Source of the DNA: Linanthus parryae
Lineage: Eukaryota; Streptophyta; Magnoliopsida; Ericales; Polemoniaceae
Direction: 5' to 3'
Assembly: GCA_023055425.1 (NCBI GenBank)
Contig: JALGPY010000003.1
Location: forward strand, 75,677,491 to 75,741,490
DNA: 64,000 nucleotides
Both the position numbers and the translations under genes were made by a program. Position 1 is the first letter of the stretch. Each line of letters starts with the position of its first letter. The notes beneath the pieces are model-generated. The model did no database searches. It saw only the letters and a list, made by a program, of their open reading frames with translations, and was not told the DNA's origin. Positions 35,070 to 47,087 of this stretch are shown one piece after another.

Positions 35070-36521
35070 AAGGCCATACAGAGCTTTATCAAGTTTGTAA
35101 ACATGATTAGGGAAATCATCACTTTCAAAACCAGAAGGTTGAGCAACATAAACTTCTTCATGCAGGTATCCATTTAGAAAAGCACATTTAACATCCATTT
35201 AAAAATGGTTAGTGTTCTTGTATGAAGGTAATGCAAGTAAAATTCTAATAACTTTTTAACCTGGCTGCATGAGCAAATGTATCCTCATAGTCAATACCTT
35301 CTTCTTGATTTTAGCTATGAGTCACAAGTGTGGCTTTGTTTTTGATGACCTAGCCATTTTCATCAAACTTGTTTCTGAATACCCATCTGGTTCAAATCAC
35401 TGACTGGTACTTGGGAGCAGGAACCAAGTTCCACACTTTGTTCATCTCAAACTCTTTTAAATCAATTTGCATAGAAATAATTCAATATGTTTCTTGTAAT
35501 GCCTATTTCGTAATTTTAGGTTCTACAAGAGAAAAAATGCATTAAAAGCACACAGATTCTTTAATTGATATCTAGTCTGTGTCCCAGTAGATGGATCAGA
35601 AATAATGTTTTTCACTGGATGGGATGATGAATATCTGAACTTTTTCCTTTGAGTCCATGGTTCTGGTTCTCCGGAAGGTTTTCAAAGCCATGAGAAGTTG
35701 ATGTAGTGGGTGAACCACTATGTGCTCTTTGAGATCATGTTTCAAGGCTTTCAGATCCATTTTCAAGGCTTTGAAATTTATTTATTTTTCCTGCAAGCAA
35801 GTTTTACTACCATTCTCTGTATGGGCTTCATCATCGGACTCATGCTTGTTCAAGTTCAAATATGCAAAACCTTCACTCAAAGAACCATCATTTCTTTCAT
35901 CAAAGATAACATAAATACTTTCCTCAGCAACTTTGGTTCTCTTATTAAGAACTCTATAGGCTTTACTTGTCAAAGAATAACTCAGAAAAATACTTTCATC
36001 ACTTTGAGCATCAAATTTTACAAGATTATCCTTTCCATTGTTATGAACAAAGCAAGTGCGGCCAAAAGGTTTAAAATAAGAAATATTTAGCTTTCTGCAT
36101 TTAAACAGTTCATATGGGTGTTTTCTTCAAAATAGGTCTGATCAAGCACCTGTTCAAAATATAGTTGGCTTTGGTAAATGATTTTACAAAAGAATTTCCT
36201 AGACATGTCCTCAAGAGTTATGTTTTTCCTTTCCACTACAACATTCTGTTGAGGAGTTCTAGGAGCTAAAAAATTGTGAGAATTCCATAATTTGCACAGA
36301 GCAAATCAAACTCTAGTTGATCAAATTCTCTAACATGATCACTCCTAATAGAAGTAATAGGTCAGTTTTTAGATGTCTGTAACTCTGTACAAAGCTTAGA
36401 AAATTCAGACAAGACTTAAGACTTTTCTCTTAGAAACATAATCCAATTAAATCTAGAAAAGTCATCAACAACAACTAGGATATATAGCTTACCCTTTTGA
36501 TTTTTGACTCTCATAGGACCA
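35070..36521 (-). pseudogene. Copia D integrase core and start of reverse transcriptase
   Basis: Between E1 and F. Reading leftwards from 36521, PMRVKNQKGKLYILVVVDDFSRFNW continues the integrase HMDLCG block that lies right of F. The second catalytic aspartate is in IRSDHVREF (about 36340) and the glutamate region VVVERKN is near 36230. A hinge region with many stops follows. RT starts with [24 protein letters not shown] (35075-35200) and is cut at ALYGL by E1. Multiple stops and frameshifts make it inactive. A word like TTTCAAGGCTTTGAAA occurs near 35760. Confidence 0.85.
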
Positions 36522-38158
36522 TGATGCGCATCTACTAACGCGTTAGACGCAAGTGTACGGTCAAGTAATATAATGGAGTATTTTGGACTCCGAGTTATCA
36601 AACCCAAGGGAAGGATGTTTACTTTGCTCTAGATTTAGCAATTAAATTCAATTTACCCAAGTAACCGGTAAAAATGGTTGTGAATGGAGTGTTGTCACCC
36701 TCAATCAAGTGACTAGATCAATAAGTAAAACTAACGCAAAATAAATGATTTAGGAGATGAGACTAGGCAATCTATAGATCACCTAGGGTAGTTTTGACAA
36801 TTCCGGATTTCATGTTCTAACACGACAACTCTGAGCAACCTATGCTGGGTAATGGCACTGACAATTACCTCTCGGTAACTTGTTGTTCTACACACCGGTA
36901 CAGTTCTGTCCCTCTCAGGTCAACACCAACTACCTATACGTTCTAGTAGGCTAACGATCGTGCACAGAATAATGTCTCAGACCATCACAACACGTACTCC
37001 TCACTATTTCGTACCGAATCCACCCTATTCTATCCATTCCTACTCAACTCACCTTTCACTTTAATTGATTAAGAATGATCTTGTTTACTCATCCCAACTA
37101 GGGTAGAGTTGCTTTCACACACTCACTAGTTAATTAGCAATTTCGGGTCATGACTCTTACGTTACTAAGGATTAAGCACAATAAACAAGATATGTAGGCT
37201 ACCAAGATCATCATTAAGCCTAGTTCATGATTTAATAGAGAAATAGATAATCAACATCATACATCTTAGTCCTAACTTGTCAATGGAAGAACTCAACATG
37301 ATGAAAACCAAAACAATCTTCATTGAATCATAACCCTAGCATGAAAGTTCATCCAAAATCTGAAAAATATCATCAAATCATAAACCCTTGGCTCTCCATA
37401 TATGCCTAGGTATGAGTTTAGCTACTCATAGCACAAATCAACATATTGTTTAAATATTTTATACAAGAAAAGGGAGAGAAAATAGATCAAACGCTAGAAA
37501 TTAAGATTGTCGCGCGATCCGTGCTCTTCTCCTTTCTTGATGATGTTCCCCAATGAAGTCTCCTTGCTCTCCTCCGTGTTATTGGCTCTATATAAGCGCG
37601 AATGAGTTTATTTTCACCCCTAGGTCGTCCTTCAATCAAAACCCGTCACAAGTCTTCAATATTTGCACAATAACCCCTTAAATCTGCTCCTGACTTCTCC
37701 GGGCCATATCTTCTTCGTCTGAACTCTGATTAAGCTCTGTGACCTATCGTTGGAAATATATTTGAGTCTAATTTCATTTGGCACAGGCTCACTCCCAAAT
37801 TAATTGTGGAACTCCAGCTATGATCAAATTAGTGCAGGTTGGTTATCCAAGCTCCTCCAATTCGGCTTCTCTTTACTCCACTTGAGCTCCCGTTGTTTCC
37901 GAAGTTCGTTCCATGCCTCCTATCAACCAATTAGCATACGTTACATCCAAGACAACATGAACAAACATACCAAGCGATTATATTTGACAAATAACAATGA
38001 AATATTCATAGAAACACCCGGACTAACAATACAGCGCATGATGAGCAACAAGATATGAAACGACTCATGTTCTCTAACATTGGGCTCAAATCACTCTCCA
38101 AATACCTATTAACATGTCGTAAATGCTAAAGAATTATAGCTCCTAAAAGGCTCTATCA
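36522..38158 (-). repeat. F 3' LTR
   Basis: 1637 bp, TGATGCGCATC...CTCTATCA. It includes the word TGTCGCGCGATCC near 37508, shared with the other LTR. No gene inside. Confidence 0.93.
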
Positions 38159-38172
38159 AACTCCCCCACATT
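38159..38172 (-). other. F polypurine tract
   Basis: Minus strand reads AAATGTGGGGGAGTT just before the 3' LTR. Confidence 0.9.
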
Positions 38173-40044
38173 TACTCTTTGCTCGTCTCGAGCAACCATG
38201 AAGTACAAGACTCCAACACTTGAGACATTGCATACATATCACAACCAAATCAATGCATACCCCACCGCTTTCATACTTCACTTTCAGCTAGCCAACACGA
38301 CTCCCGACTCAATACACAAAGATACGACTATGCAAACTACATGATATGTACAATGCAATTCAAGTATGTACAATGCAAGGAATTAAAGAACATATTTTTT
38401 TATTTTTTAGTTAGATATTGGGCAATCTCAAAGAATAAACTGGCATGTCATAAGGCTCTCACATCTCCTAGACGATTCTATAACTTTGGTGATCGGTAGA
38501 ACTTGCGGCCAGTTTCGTCAGACAGAACAGGCTCGAACACTAAATAAGTTGCTTCCGCACACTCATCAAACGTATCACTAGCACTTACCATCCGAGCTAT
38601 TTATCCATGGGTTTCAATTACTTACAGCTTAGGACGGGTAGTATAGGATAATCAGAAGCGTAGTCCTAGACGTCGTGATACTACTCACAAAAACCCGTTC
38701 TCACACTTCTCACCAAAATCCAAGGAACCCCACAGAATCTCACTACTCCACCCCTCATTCCCTCAATCTTGGTGAAATGTCGTTCTCGCGACCACAAATG
38801 TGAAGAAGTGGTCAAAAATCATAGCTCATCTCCTCGGTCTTCATAAAGTTCAATTTCCGGCTCCCTATTCCATTTCACTTCCAACTTTCTTTCTTTTTTC
38901 TTTTTGTTTCAATTTCAATTTCAACAATAAGCACATGGAGCCACCAATGATGATAACAATATCCAAGGAGATCAAATATCACAATAGATAACATGGGGGT
39001 GGAATTTGTCAAATCAATTATGTAATTGCATCTATGTCGACACCCCCACACTCAATGTAAAGCAAATCACGAATCCGGTAGTCAATGTAACACGTGCTAA
39101 TTCCAACCAATCCTCCTCATCACCTAAGATATAGAGAATGGAAATGAAGCACAAGCACGACCTCCTATAAGATCAACCAACCCCATCCCATATCTTGCAA
39201 AAGAATGTCACGCACTACGGCACTCCACCTGTTATCGTGATGTATGGACACGACTCACCGCCACACCAAAGTGTGATGTCGTCTCTAACTCACCCTCACA
39301 TCCCCTTAATAGATGACATGTGAGAAGATCCACTCAAGATGTATAATATCCGCTCACCCTCAACGAACCTACCTAACTCAACTCCCTCTATCATGACGCA
39401 TAGGAAGGGACCATTCTAACTAGTGATGAAAGTCACAAGGAATGGCTTCCTATTCTTGTGGCTGTGAATAAAAGGGGTAGATGGATCAAATTGGGGTAAC
39501 TAGTGGACCTAGGAGATGGAGACGGGACGTGAGGTCCCCATAAAAAATCACTCGCACAGCTGTTCCATTGTCACTACGAGGAGGGTTGACGACTACCTAA
39601 GTGACGGTGGTGTAGCGCTAGTAGGATAACTAGTTTGAGAGACAGCTACTCACAATTCTTGAGTGCATTGGCCCTATAGCCTTCCTACTCAAGATTCTCG
39701 CATCTACCTCACCTTAGATTTTTATAATACCTTGGGAATACTATCATTACGCCCTCTCCACATTTACTCTCTTCAATTGCCCTTTCTGAAAAAAATCGAT
39801 TTTTATGATTTTTCTTTTTTTTTTTATTTTTTTCTTCTTTATTTTTTCGACACTATATGTAACTGGCCAACTCGACTAACCAAAAACATAGGGTAGGTGG
39901 ACTTAATAAATAAAAGTGCCACAATTATATACAATGCAATAAATAAACGTGCACATGCAAAACTAACCGAATCGACACCTACATGCAAACTCGACTAACT
40001 AGACTACATGTAACAAAGCTATGCAATGGCTAACTAGCGGATAG
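38173..40044 (-). other. F 3' untranslated region
   Basis: About 1.9 kb, AT-rich, with T-rich runs near 38395 and 39800-39850 (poly-A on the element strand). I see no gene; scattered short open frames have no recognisable content. Confidence 0.65.
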
Positions 40045-41478
40045 CTAAAAAACTCCCCCACACTTAAGCGCTTTGTTTTCCTCAACGATAAATACAGTGA
40101 AATCAAGAGGACCCGGCTGCTCAAGCGTAGGGTCGGTGGGTCTAGTCGGAGTGAGTCCTCCCGTAGTCCTCAACTCGGACGTCGGGACTCGACTCTGGGT
40201 ATACATCAGATTGGTAATGGAACAATCCATCGCAGGTATGTGGGTGCTGCAACTGGACATTGGCCACCACAACCAAGTCATGAATCCACCCACCCTGCTG
40301 GGCGCAGTCAAAGCTAAGTGACTCCATACCGCGGCCCAGCTGCGCTGACTACTCTGGATGTGCTCAAAATGTCTCCTCTCCCTAGCTCTATCCTCACCAT
40401 CTTGGAGTCTCTGAGACTCCATCATATGTATGAGTGTGTTGAGCTGTCGCTCCCTGTTGGAGCTCGAGCTACTCGCGTGGTTTCTGCTAGGTTGTGGGGG
40501 TTCAACAGGTATTTTCCTCGTGAGGGGGTCGGGTATTCTCTCCCAACTGCATGACACATCTAACTTCTTCTTCTTGTCCTTAGGAGTCATACTCTAGACC
40601 ACTCAAATTAGCTTTAGCATCTTGTGCTAGCTTCAGGAGAAAGAAAGTGTTCCCGTGAGATCTACGGTTATAGCGTTATGTCCTCTCCATAAGAAAATGA
40701 AAAATGAAGTACGGGACATTGATACGCTTACCCATCCACAAACAGTAAGCTATGGTGCAAAGCTGGAAGGAGTACGTGAGTTGAGCGGTGACGCCATAAA
40801 CCCAGTTCTCAAGAAGCTCACAGAACCACCTTGCACGTGGAAGCACGAGTTTCCTACAAACGTTCCACTCAGGTAAAGTGGGTCTCTCATTCCACCCCAC
40901 TCAAGGCACCCCCTCAAAACAAAAGGAACTCACACCGCATCCAACCTCCTAATGGTCTCATGGTAAGCGCAAATCTCATCCTTGAGAGGCTTGAAGTTCA
41001 TGGAGGCCGCTATAGTCTCGGGCGTGATGACTATATAGGCACGCCGGCAATACGCTTTCCTCTGATCATCTCCCTCTCCCTCCTCATAAAAACGAGCATT
41101 TACAATAATCTCTCTCGCAAGAGCAGAGCTAGACTTCTTAAGACCTTAAACCACCTATCTATCCTCTCATTCTTGAAGAGATCCTTAAGCTTTTGGCATT
41201 TTATCGCTTGGCGGGAAGGGTTTCTTAGGATTCCCTACCCTCTTCAGGAATGCGTCAGTGTAATATGCCTAATGGGCATTCGCACTAACGAACCTGAAGC
41301 TGCAGAATTTAGTAATGTAGACAGCGTTGAGGTCAACCTACTTTGCAGCCTTACGCCTCAACCCAATCTGTGGAAGTGGAGGCATATCCTGTTTCAACTC
41401 ATAACGAATTGGAGACGGAGGCACCTTACAGCGGTTGCTAGAACCGTCTCCCTCGTCCACATTCTCCTCCTCACTCAT
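40045..41478 (-). pseudogene. F third ORF remnant, putative plant transposon protein type
   Basis: Minus-strand ORF starting at an ATG ending at 41478 (MSEEENVDEGDGSS...). It continues through a basic segment, then pieces in different frames: NERIDRWFKVLRSLA; EIIVNARFYEEGE...VITPETIAASMNF (about 40950-41120); RPTLPEWNVCRKLVLPRARWFCELL...MGKRINVPYF (40676-40900); and an open C-terminal piece 40045-40590 that is Ser/Arg-rich. The order of these blocks resembles the 'putative plant transposon protein' domain carried as a third ORF by Athila-like and other plant retroelements. At least two frameshifts and several stops are present. Function is unknown. It lies in the sense direction after gag-PR, so it would sit in the 3' half of the element transcript. 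Confidence 0.6.
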
Positions 41479-42943
41479 AACTACATCCTCCTCAGGATTA
41501 AAGATGGGTGATCAACAACAACTATACCCCGTATCCTATTAGCACTTCCCGATGTATACATAATGATAGAGAAAAGAAAAGACGAGTGCACTTGAGGTCT
41601 AGAGTGAACTAAGCAAGTATCCAACCATCCAAGTATGAGCAAGTAAAATTTTTCAATAAAATTAAACCCTAAGAGTGCTTAATAAAGAAATTAAAAGCGA
41701 GAGAGATAAATTTTACCTACGGTCCCGGAGTACCGTTCTTAGGGGACCGATTTCGCAAAAATTGGTCAAGAGTGGACCGATGGGTCGACCAATTTTTGAA
41801 AACTCGAGAAAGGTAAAGCAAGACTACCTCCTTGTGCTCCTTGGTGTCCCCGTCGAAAGTCCCTTTTGAGCTAAGGCCGAATCCCCCTCCAAAGCAATAA
41901 ATCGGAAAATGTAAGTTCTTCGAGTTATTCCTTTTTGAATTCCCCCACACTCAATCCGCTCACTATCTCTCAAAAAATCAAGAGTTAATGTTGTAGTTGG
42001 GTTTGCAAGGAGCAAAACCCAACAAAAAAATTTCAATTTGGTTGGGTTTTGGGTTTTGGGTGTGTGGGTGTTCTTGAGGGTTTGTGAGGAAGAAGATGAA
42101 GATGGGAGCTTTTGATCCGAAAATTGGTTGGGGAGGATCAAAAATTCGGTTTTTGGCTTAAATATACCCCCCAAAAGGTCAAAAATACCCCCTAATAATG
42201 CGCAGCCCGACCGATTTCGGCCCGAAATGGTGGCCGAAATAAGAGGATTTCGGCCTCCATTTCGTCCCGAAATGGGTGCCGAAATGGCTGGGAAATTTTA
42301 AAACATATGGCCGTTTTCTATTTGGACCGAAATAAGGTGATTTCGGCCCCCATTTCGGCCTAAAATGGTGGTCGAAATCACTGGAGTTTGCAACTTTGTT
42401 TTTGCTCTAATTTCTTCATCCGGCATCCGTTTCGCGCGATTCTTGCGCCGATGGACTCCATATTTGACGGGGAATCCATTTTTGAATAGAAAATTCCCAA
42501 ATCCGGGGAATTTTCCATTTATTCTCAAATTCTCTCTCATGTGCAAATAATTTTTTTCTCTAAAAGCTCTTGAACTCTATCCCCACTCCGGATTCCGATG
42601 CGTGCAAACCCGATACTCCAACTCGCTACCATGTTCCTCACGACTAGTTGGCTACTCCTCGACGTCAAGTAGCTCCTTTATCAAGCACAATTCTTCCGGT
42701 TAGCTCGTTATTCATCGTTTTGTGTGCAAAATCGTGCAAATGCATCAAGAAGGGGAATCCGGAGGGTTCTTCGGTACCTGTGTCCTGCACACTCATGGAA
42801 AATATTAAACCGCTCTCTCTCACCCCTCAAAAATAAAGTATGAATATAAAAATAAAATACGAAAAGCAAATAACGACTAAATACATTCGGTTGCCTCCAA
42901 ATCAGCGCTTGTAATTTAAGGTCGACGGCCCGACCCAGTTACC
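41479..42943 (-). other. F non-coding segment replacing RT and integrase, with hairpins
   Basis: Follows the protease directly where RT should be. Inverted repeats: AAAAATTGGTC (41757-41767) with GACCAATTTTT (41787-41797), and two hairpins built from ATTTCGG/CCGAAAT and CCATTT/AAATGG words at 42247-42285 and 42339-42379. Both strands were checked for RT and integrase motifs and none was found. Confidence 0.7.
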
Positions 42944-45334
42944 TCATAGCCCATACACAGGTGGCTTGGCACCCCGTGCCCTCTCTTCCAGCTTCCTCAG
43001 ATGGATCCTCAACACAACTTGATGGACTTTAGCTTTTGAATCTGGTGGCTCAACACGAACCACCTCAGAACTCTTGTGCACTGATTGCACGACCACTGGA
43101 ATCTGTGTCTTCTTCTTGGGACTGTTGTGGATTCGTCTTAGAAACCCGTAAGGTCTCCCACGCATCATTGATCCTCATGATCAATTCTCCATTCTCAACA
43201 TCGATGAGAGTCCGACCGGTAGCCAGAAAGGGCATACCCAGGATGATCGGAACATCTCCCACAGGCATCTCAAGAATAACAAAATCTGCAGGGATAATAG
43301 AATTTCCTACCTGTACAAACACATCTTCCACCACACCATAGGATCTCTTGCAGGACTTGTCAGCAAACTGAAGGTTGATCCATGTGGAATGAGCTTATAC
43401 TCCCAGCTTCTGAAAGACTGAAAGTGGCATTAGGTTTACACTAGCCCCAAAATCACATAGGGCATGTCATGTGTAAGCTCCTCCCAAGTTAGCCTCTATC
43501 ACAAAGCTTCCCGGATCATTCTGTTTCTGAGGCAAACCACGCATCACACATGAGCTCACCTGCTCAGTCAAATCAACTGTCTGAAAGTCTGGCACCGCCT
43601 GCTTTCCTGAAATTGCATCCTGCATATACTTGGCATATTTAGGCATCATCTTGACAGCCTCAATTAGTGGAACATTGATGTGCAATTTCGAGAAATGGAT
43701 AAGAACTTGTTGTACTCCTCAGAGTCATCTTTCTTCATTCTTTCCTTAAGAGGATATGGAAGATTCATAGACATAGAAGGTGGTGGTGGTGTTACCTCAT
43801 CATCAACATGTGGATTCACGCCCTTTGATTAGGGGATCATGACAGGGGTCTTGTCAAAGACCTCATGCTCCCTAGCCTTCGAGGCTTCAGCTCTGGCGTG
43901 GCTCAGATATGGGGATTCATCAAGAACTATCCCACCACGAGTGGTGATGGCGTTCACCTAGCGCACATTCTCGGTATCTGACGGTAAGGATCCTGGTGCT
44001 CTAGAGGAGAGCTGAGTGGCGATCTTTCCTACCTGCAACTCCAAGTTACGAAGTGAGGTCTTCGTGATGTGCAGATCTGCAGTGAGTGTCTCCACCGGAG
44101 AAGTGAAGGTATTCACATTCTTGCCCATCTGATACATCATGTTCTTAAGATCTGTCATCTTAGCATTCTGGCCCGCGGCTGGTGGTAGTGGTGGCGCCTG
44201 AACAGTTGGCCAATGCTGAAACCCGGGTGAATATGAAGCTCCAGTCTGATCTCCATACCTGAATCTTGGATGATCTCTAGTCCCTGGCATGTAATTCCCC
44301 TGATTCCAGTTGCGCTGCCCCTGTGCCCCCACATAGCTGACGTCCTTATTAGCAGCTTGAGTCAAAGCTGCATCAAACTCTTGCTCCTCTACTGCAGACA
44401 CATTCTTCTTATCCTGATACACATGCTTCTCCATATTAGACACCATCTTCGTTATCCCATCTTTCCACTCATCATTCGTCGGCTCAGGCAACTTGGACAA
44501 CCTCCAAGAGTCATAGAATTGAGCATCCTGTTTTTCAATTTGCTACATCAAAGCATATGCTCCTTCCTTGTTAACTATGTATAGGAAGTTACCTCATGCT
44601 TCTGTTTTAAGAAAATCTTTGTTGGGACGATCCATGCCGTGATAGAAAACTAGAGAATCTTGTAGTCGCCGAAGTATGGTTCGGAAACTTGCGTATCGTC
44701 CTCATGAACCGGTCCCATGCATCAACAACCGTCTCATCAGCATGCTGCTGAAAACCAAGAATCTCTGCCTGTTAACCAATGACATGTTGAGCAGGGTAGA
44801 ACTTGCTCATGAACTCATCAACACACTGCTCCCATGTGGTGATAGATTCTGGCTCCCTGAACTCTAGCCACTTCTCAGCCGCTCCCTTCAGACAATAGGG
44901 AAAAAAAATCAACTTCAGTGTCTCTGGGGACACGTTCTTGTACTTCACTGTTTTGATGTAAGCTTCAAACTTTCCAATGAAATCATTCGGGTCTTCATCC
45001 CGGTTCCCATAGTACTGAAACTGATTCTGCACTGTCGTGATGGTGGCAGGCTTCAAATCAAAGTGCTTAGCTTGAATGTCTGGCACCACAATAGCTATCT
45101 TTCGTCCTCTATGAGTTGACTGGAACTTTTTAACCAAAGCTTGCCCCACTTTGTTGTAGGGCATATGGTTCTGCTGCTCATCAAGTTTTTCCTAAAGTGC
45201 AGTCAACTTCTGATGTAGTTGAGCGTTAGTCAATTGCTCACCATTGCAAACTGTCTTGGACCTCTTCTCGGAGTTCTGAATAACTGTTCAGGGTCTTCAA
45301 ATGGGGGCACAAGGTCTCTAGAGATCCGGTGCAT
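42944..45334 (-). pseudogene. F gag-protease
   Basis: The gag start is an ATG ending at 45334 (MHRISRDLVPPFED...), with an early stop near 45234. The gag core (44772-45164) has NDFIGKFEAYIKTVKY, FPYCLKGAAEKWLEF and FMSKFYP. The gag C-terminus (43958-44500) is Gln/Pro-rich with coiled-coil-like ends. The protease region (43065-43334) has ADFVILEMPVGDVPIILGMPFLATGRTLIDVENGE, the retropepsin-like fold of Athila pol. The upstream DTG-like region (about 43400-43690) is in a different frame and decayed. The last frame stops at 42944. Gag would package element RNA; protease alone cannot copy it. Several frameshifts and stops are present. Confidence 0.85.
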
Positions 45335-45450
45335 ACACTGAGAACCTGCAACACAATTCAGAAAACAAATCAAAAATCATAGAAATAATAAACAAAAAGA
45401 AAAAGGCAAATTAAACTAATCGCTAAACTAGAATCGCTAAATCAATGCCT

Positions 45451-45463
45451 TCCCCGGCAACGG
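45451..45463 (-). other. F primer-binding site remnant (Asp-tRNA), truncated
   Basis: TCCCCGGCAACGG on the plus strand is identical to part of the Asp-tRNA 3' end, but the last CGCCA plus the first 25 bases of the LTR (compare 36522-36546) are deleted, so the site runs straight into the LTR at 45464. Confidence 0.9.
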
Positions 45464-47087
45464 ACGCAAGTGTACGGTCAAGTAATATAATGGAGTATTT
45501 TGGACTCCGAGTTATCGAACCCAAGGGAAGGATGTTTACTTTGCTCTAGATTTAGCAATTAAATTCAATTTACCCAAGTAACCGGTAAAAATGGTTGTGA
45601 ATGGAGTGTTGTCAACCTCAATCAAGTGACTAGATCAATAAGTAAAACTAACGCAAAAGAAATGATATAGGATAAATCAATGGAGATGAGACTAGGCAAT
45701 CTATAGATCACCTAGGGTAGTTTTGACAATTCCGGATTTCATGTTCTAACAGGACAACTCTTAGCAACCTATGTTGGGTAATGGCACTGACAATTACCTC
45801 TCGGTCTCTTGTCGTTCTACACACCGGTACCGTTCTGTCCCTCTCAGGTCAACACCAACTACCAATACGTTCTAGTAGGCTAATAATCGTGCACGGAATA
45901 ATGTCCTTTCAGACCATCACCACACATACACCTCACTATTTCCTACCGAATTCACCTTCTTCTAGTCATTTCTACTCAACTCACCTTTCAGTCTAATTGA
46001 TTAAAATGATCTTGTTTACTCATCCCAACTAGAGTAGAGTTGCTTTCACACACTCACTAGTTAATTAGCAATTTCGGATCATGACTCCTACGTTAGGATT
46101 AAGCACAATAAAAAAGATATATAGGCTACCAAGATCATCATTAAGCCTAGTTCATTATTGAATGGAGAAATAGATAACCAACATCATGCATCTTAGTCAT
46201 AACTTTTCAATGGAAGAACTCAATATGATGAAAACCAAAACAATCTTCATTGAATCATAACCCTAGCATGAAAGTTCATCCAAAATCCGGAAAATATCAT
46301 CAAAACATAAACCCTAGGATCTCCATAGATGCCTAGGTATGAGTTTAGCTACTCAATTCATAAATAAACATATAGTTTAAATAGTTCATACAAGAAAATA
46401 GAGAGAAAATAGATCAAACGCTAGAAATTGTGATTGTCGCGCGATCCGGGCTCTTCTCCTTGCTTGATGATGTTCCCCATTGAAGTCCCCTTTCTTTCCT
46501 CCGTGTTCTTGGATATATCTAAGAGTCAATGAGTGTATTTTCTCCCCCTAGGTCGTCCTTCAATCAAAACCTGTCACAAGTCTTCAGTATTTGCACAATA
46601 ACCCCTGAAATCTGCTCCTGACTTCTCCGGGCCATATCTTCTTCGTCCAAACTCCGATTAAGCTCCGTTACCTATAGTTGGAAAGCTATTTGAGTCTAAT
46701 TTCATTTGGCACATGTATCACTCCCAAATTAATTGTGGAACTCCATCTATTATCAAATTAGTGCAGACTGGTCATCCAAGCTTCTCCAATTCGACTTCTC
46801 TTTACTCCACTTGAGCTTTCGTTGTTTCTAAAGTTCGTTCCATGCCTCCTATCAACCTATTAGCATACGTTCCTTCCAAGAAAACATGAAAAAACATACC
46901 AAGCAATTAAATTTGACAATTTACAATGAAATATGCATAGAAATGCCCGGACTAACAATATAGCGCATGATGAGCTACAAGTGATAAAACGACTCATATT
47001 CTCTAGCATTGGGCTCAAATCACTCTCCAAATACCTATTAACATGTGGTAAATGCTAAATAATTATATATCCTAAAAGGCGCTATCA
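45464..47087 (-). repeat. F 5' LTR, 5-prime edge deleted
   Basis: 1624 bp, aligned with 36547-38158 of the other LTR. It ends GCTATCA and is followed by target duplication GACCA. Confidence 0.93.

Larger units (their letters stand above)
36522..47087 (-). mobile_element. F: Athila-derived non-autonomous Ty3/Gypsy element
   Basis: 10.57-kb element in minus orientation with LTRs 36522-38158 and 45464-47087 and perfect GACCA target duplications (36517-36521 and 47088-47092). The primer site matches Asp-tRNA and the polypurine tract is GTGGGGGAG, both Athila-like. The interior has gag and protease (42944-45334), then no RT, RNase H or integrase. In their place are a long non-coding part and a third ORF remnant (40045-41478). 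It therefore depended on enzymes of other elements. The LTRs differ at many sites and by small indels (for example a 13-bp block near 36750 versus 45670), so insertion is old. Confidence 0.92.
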
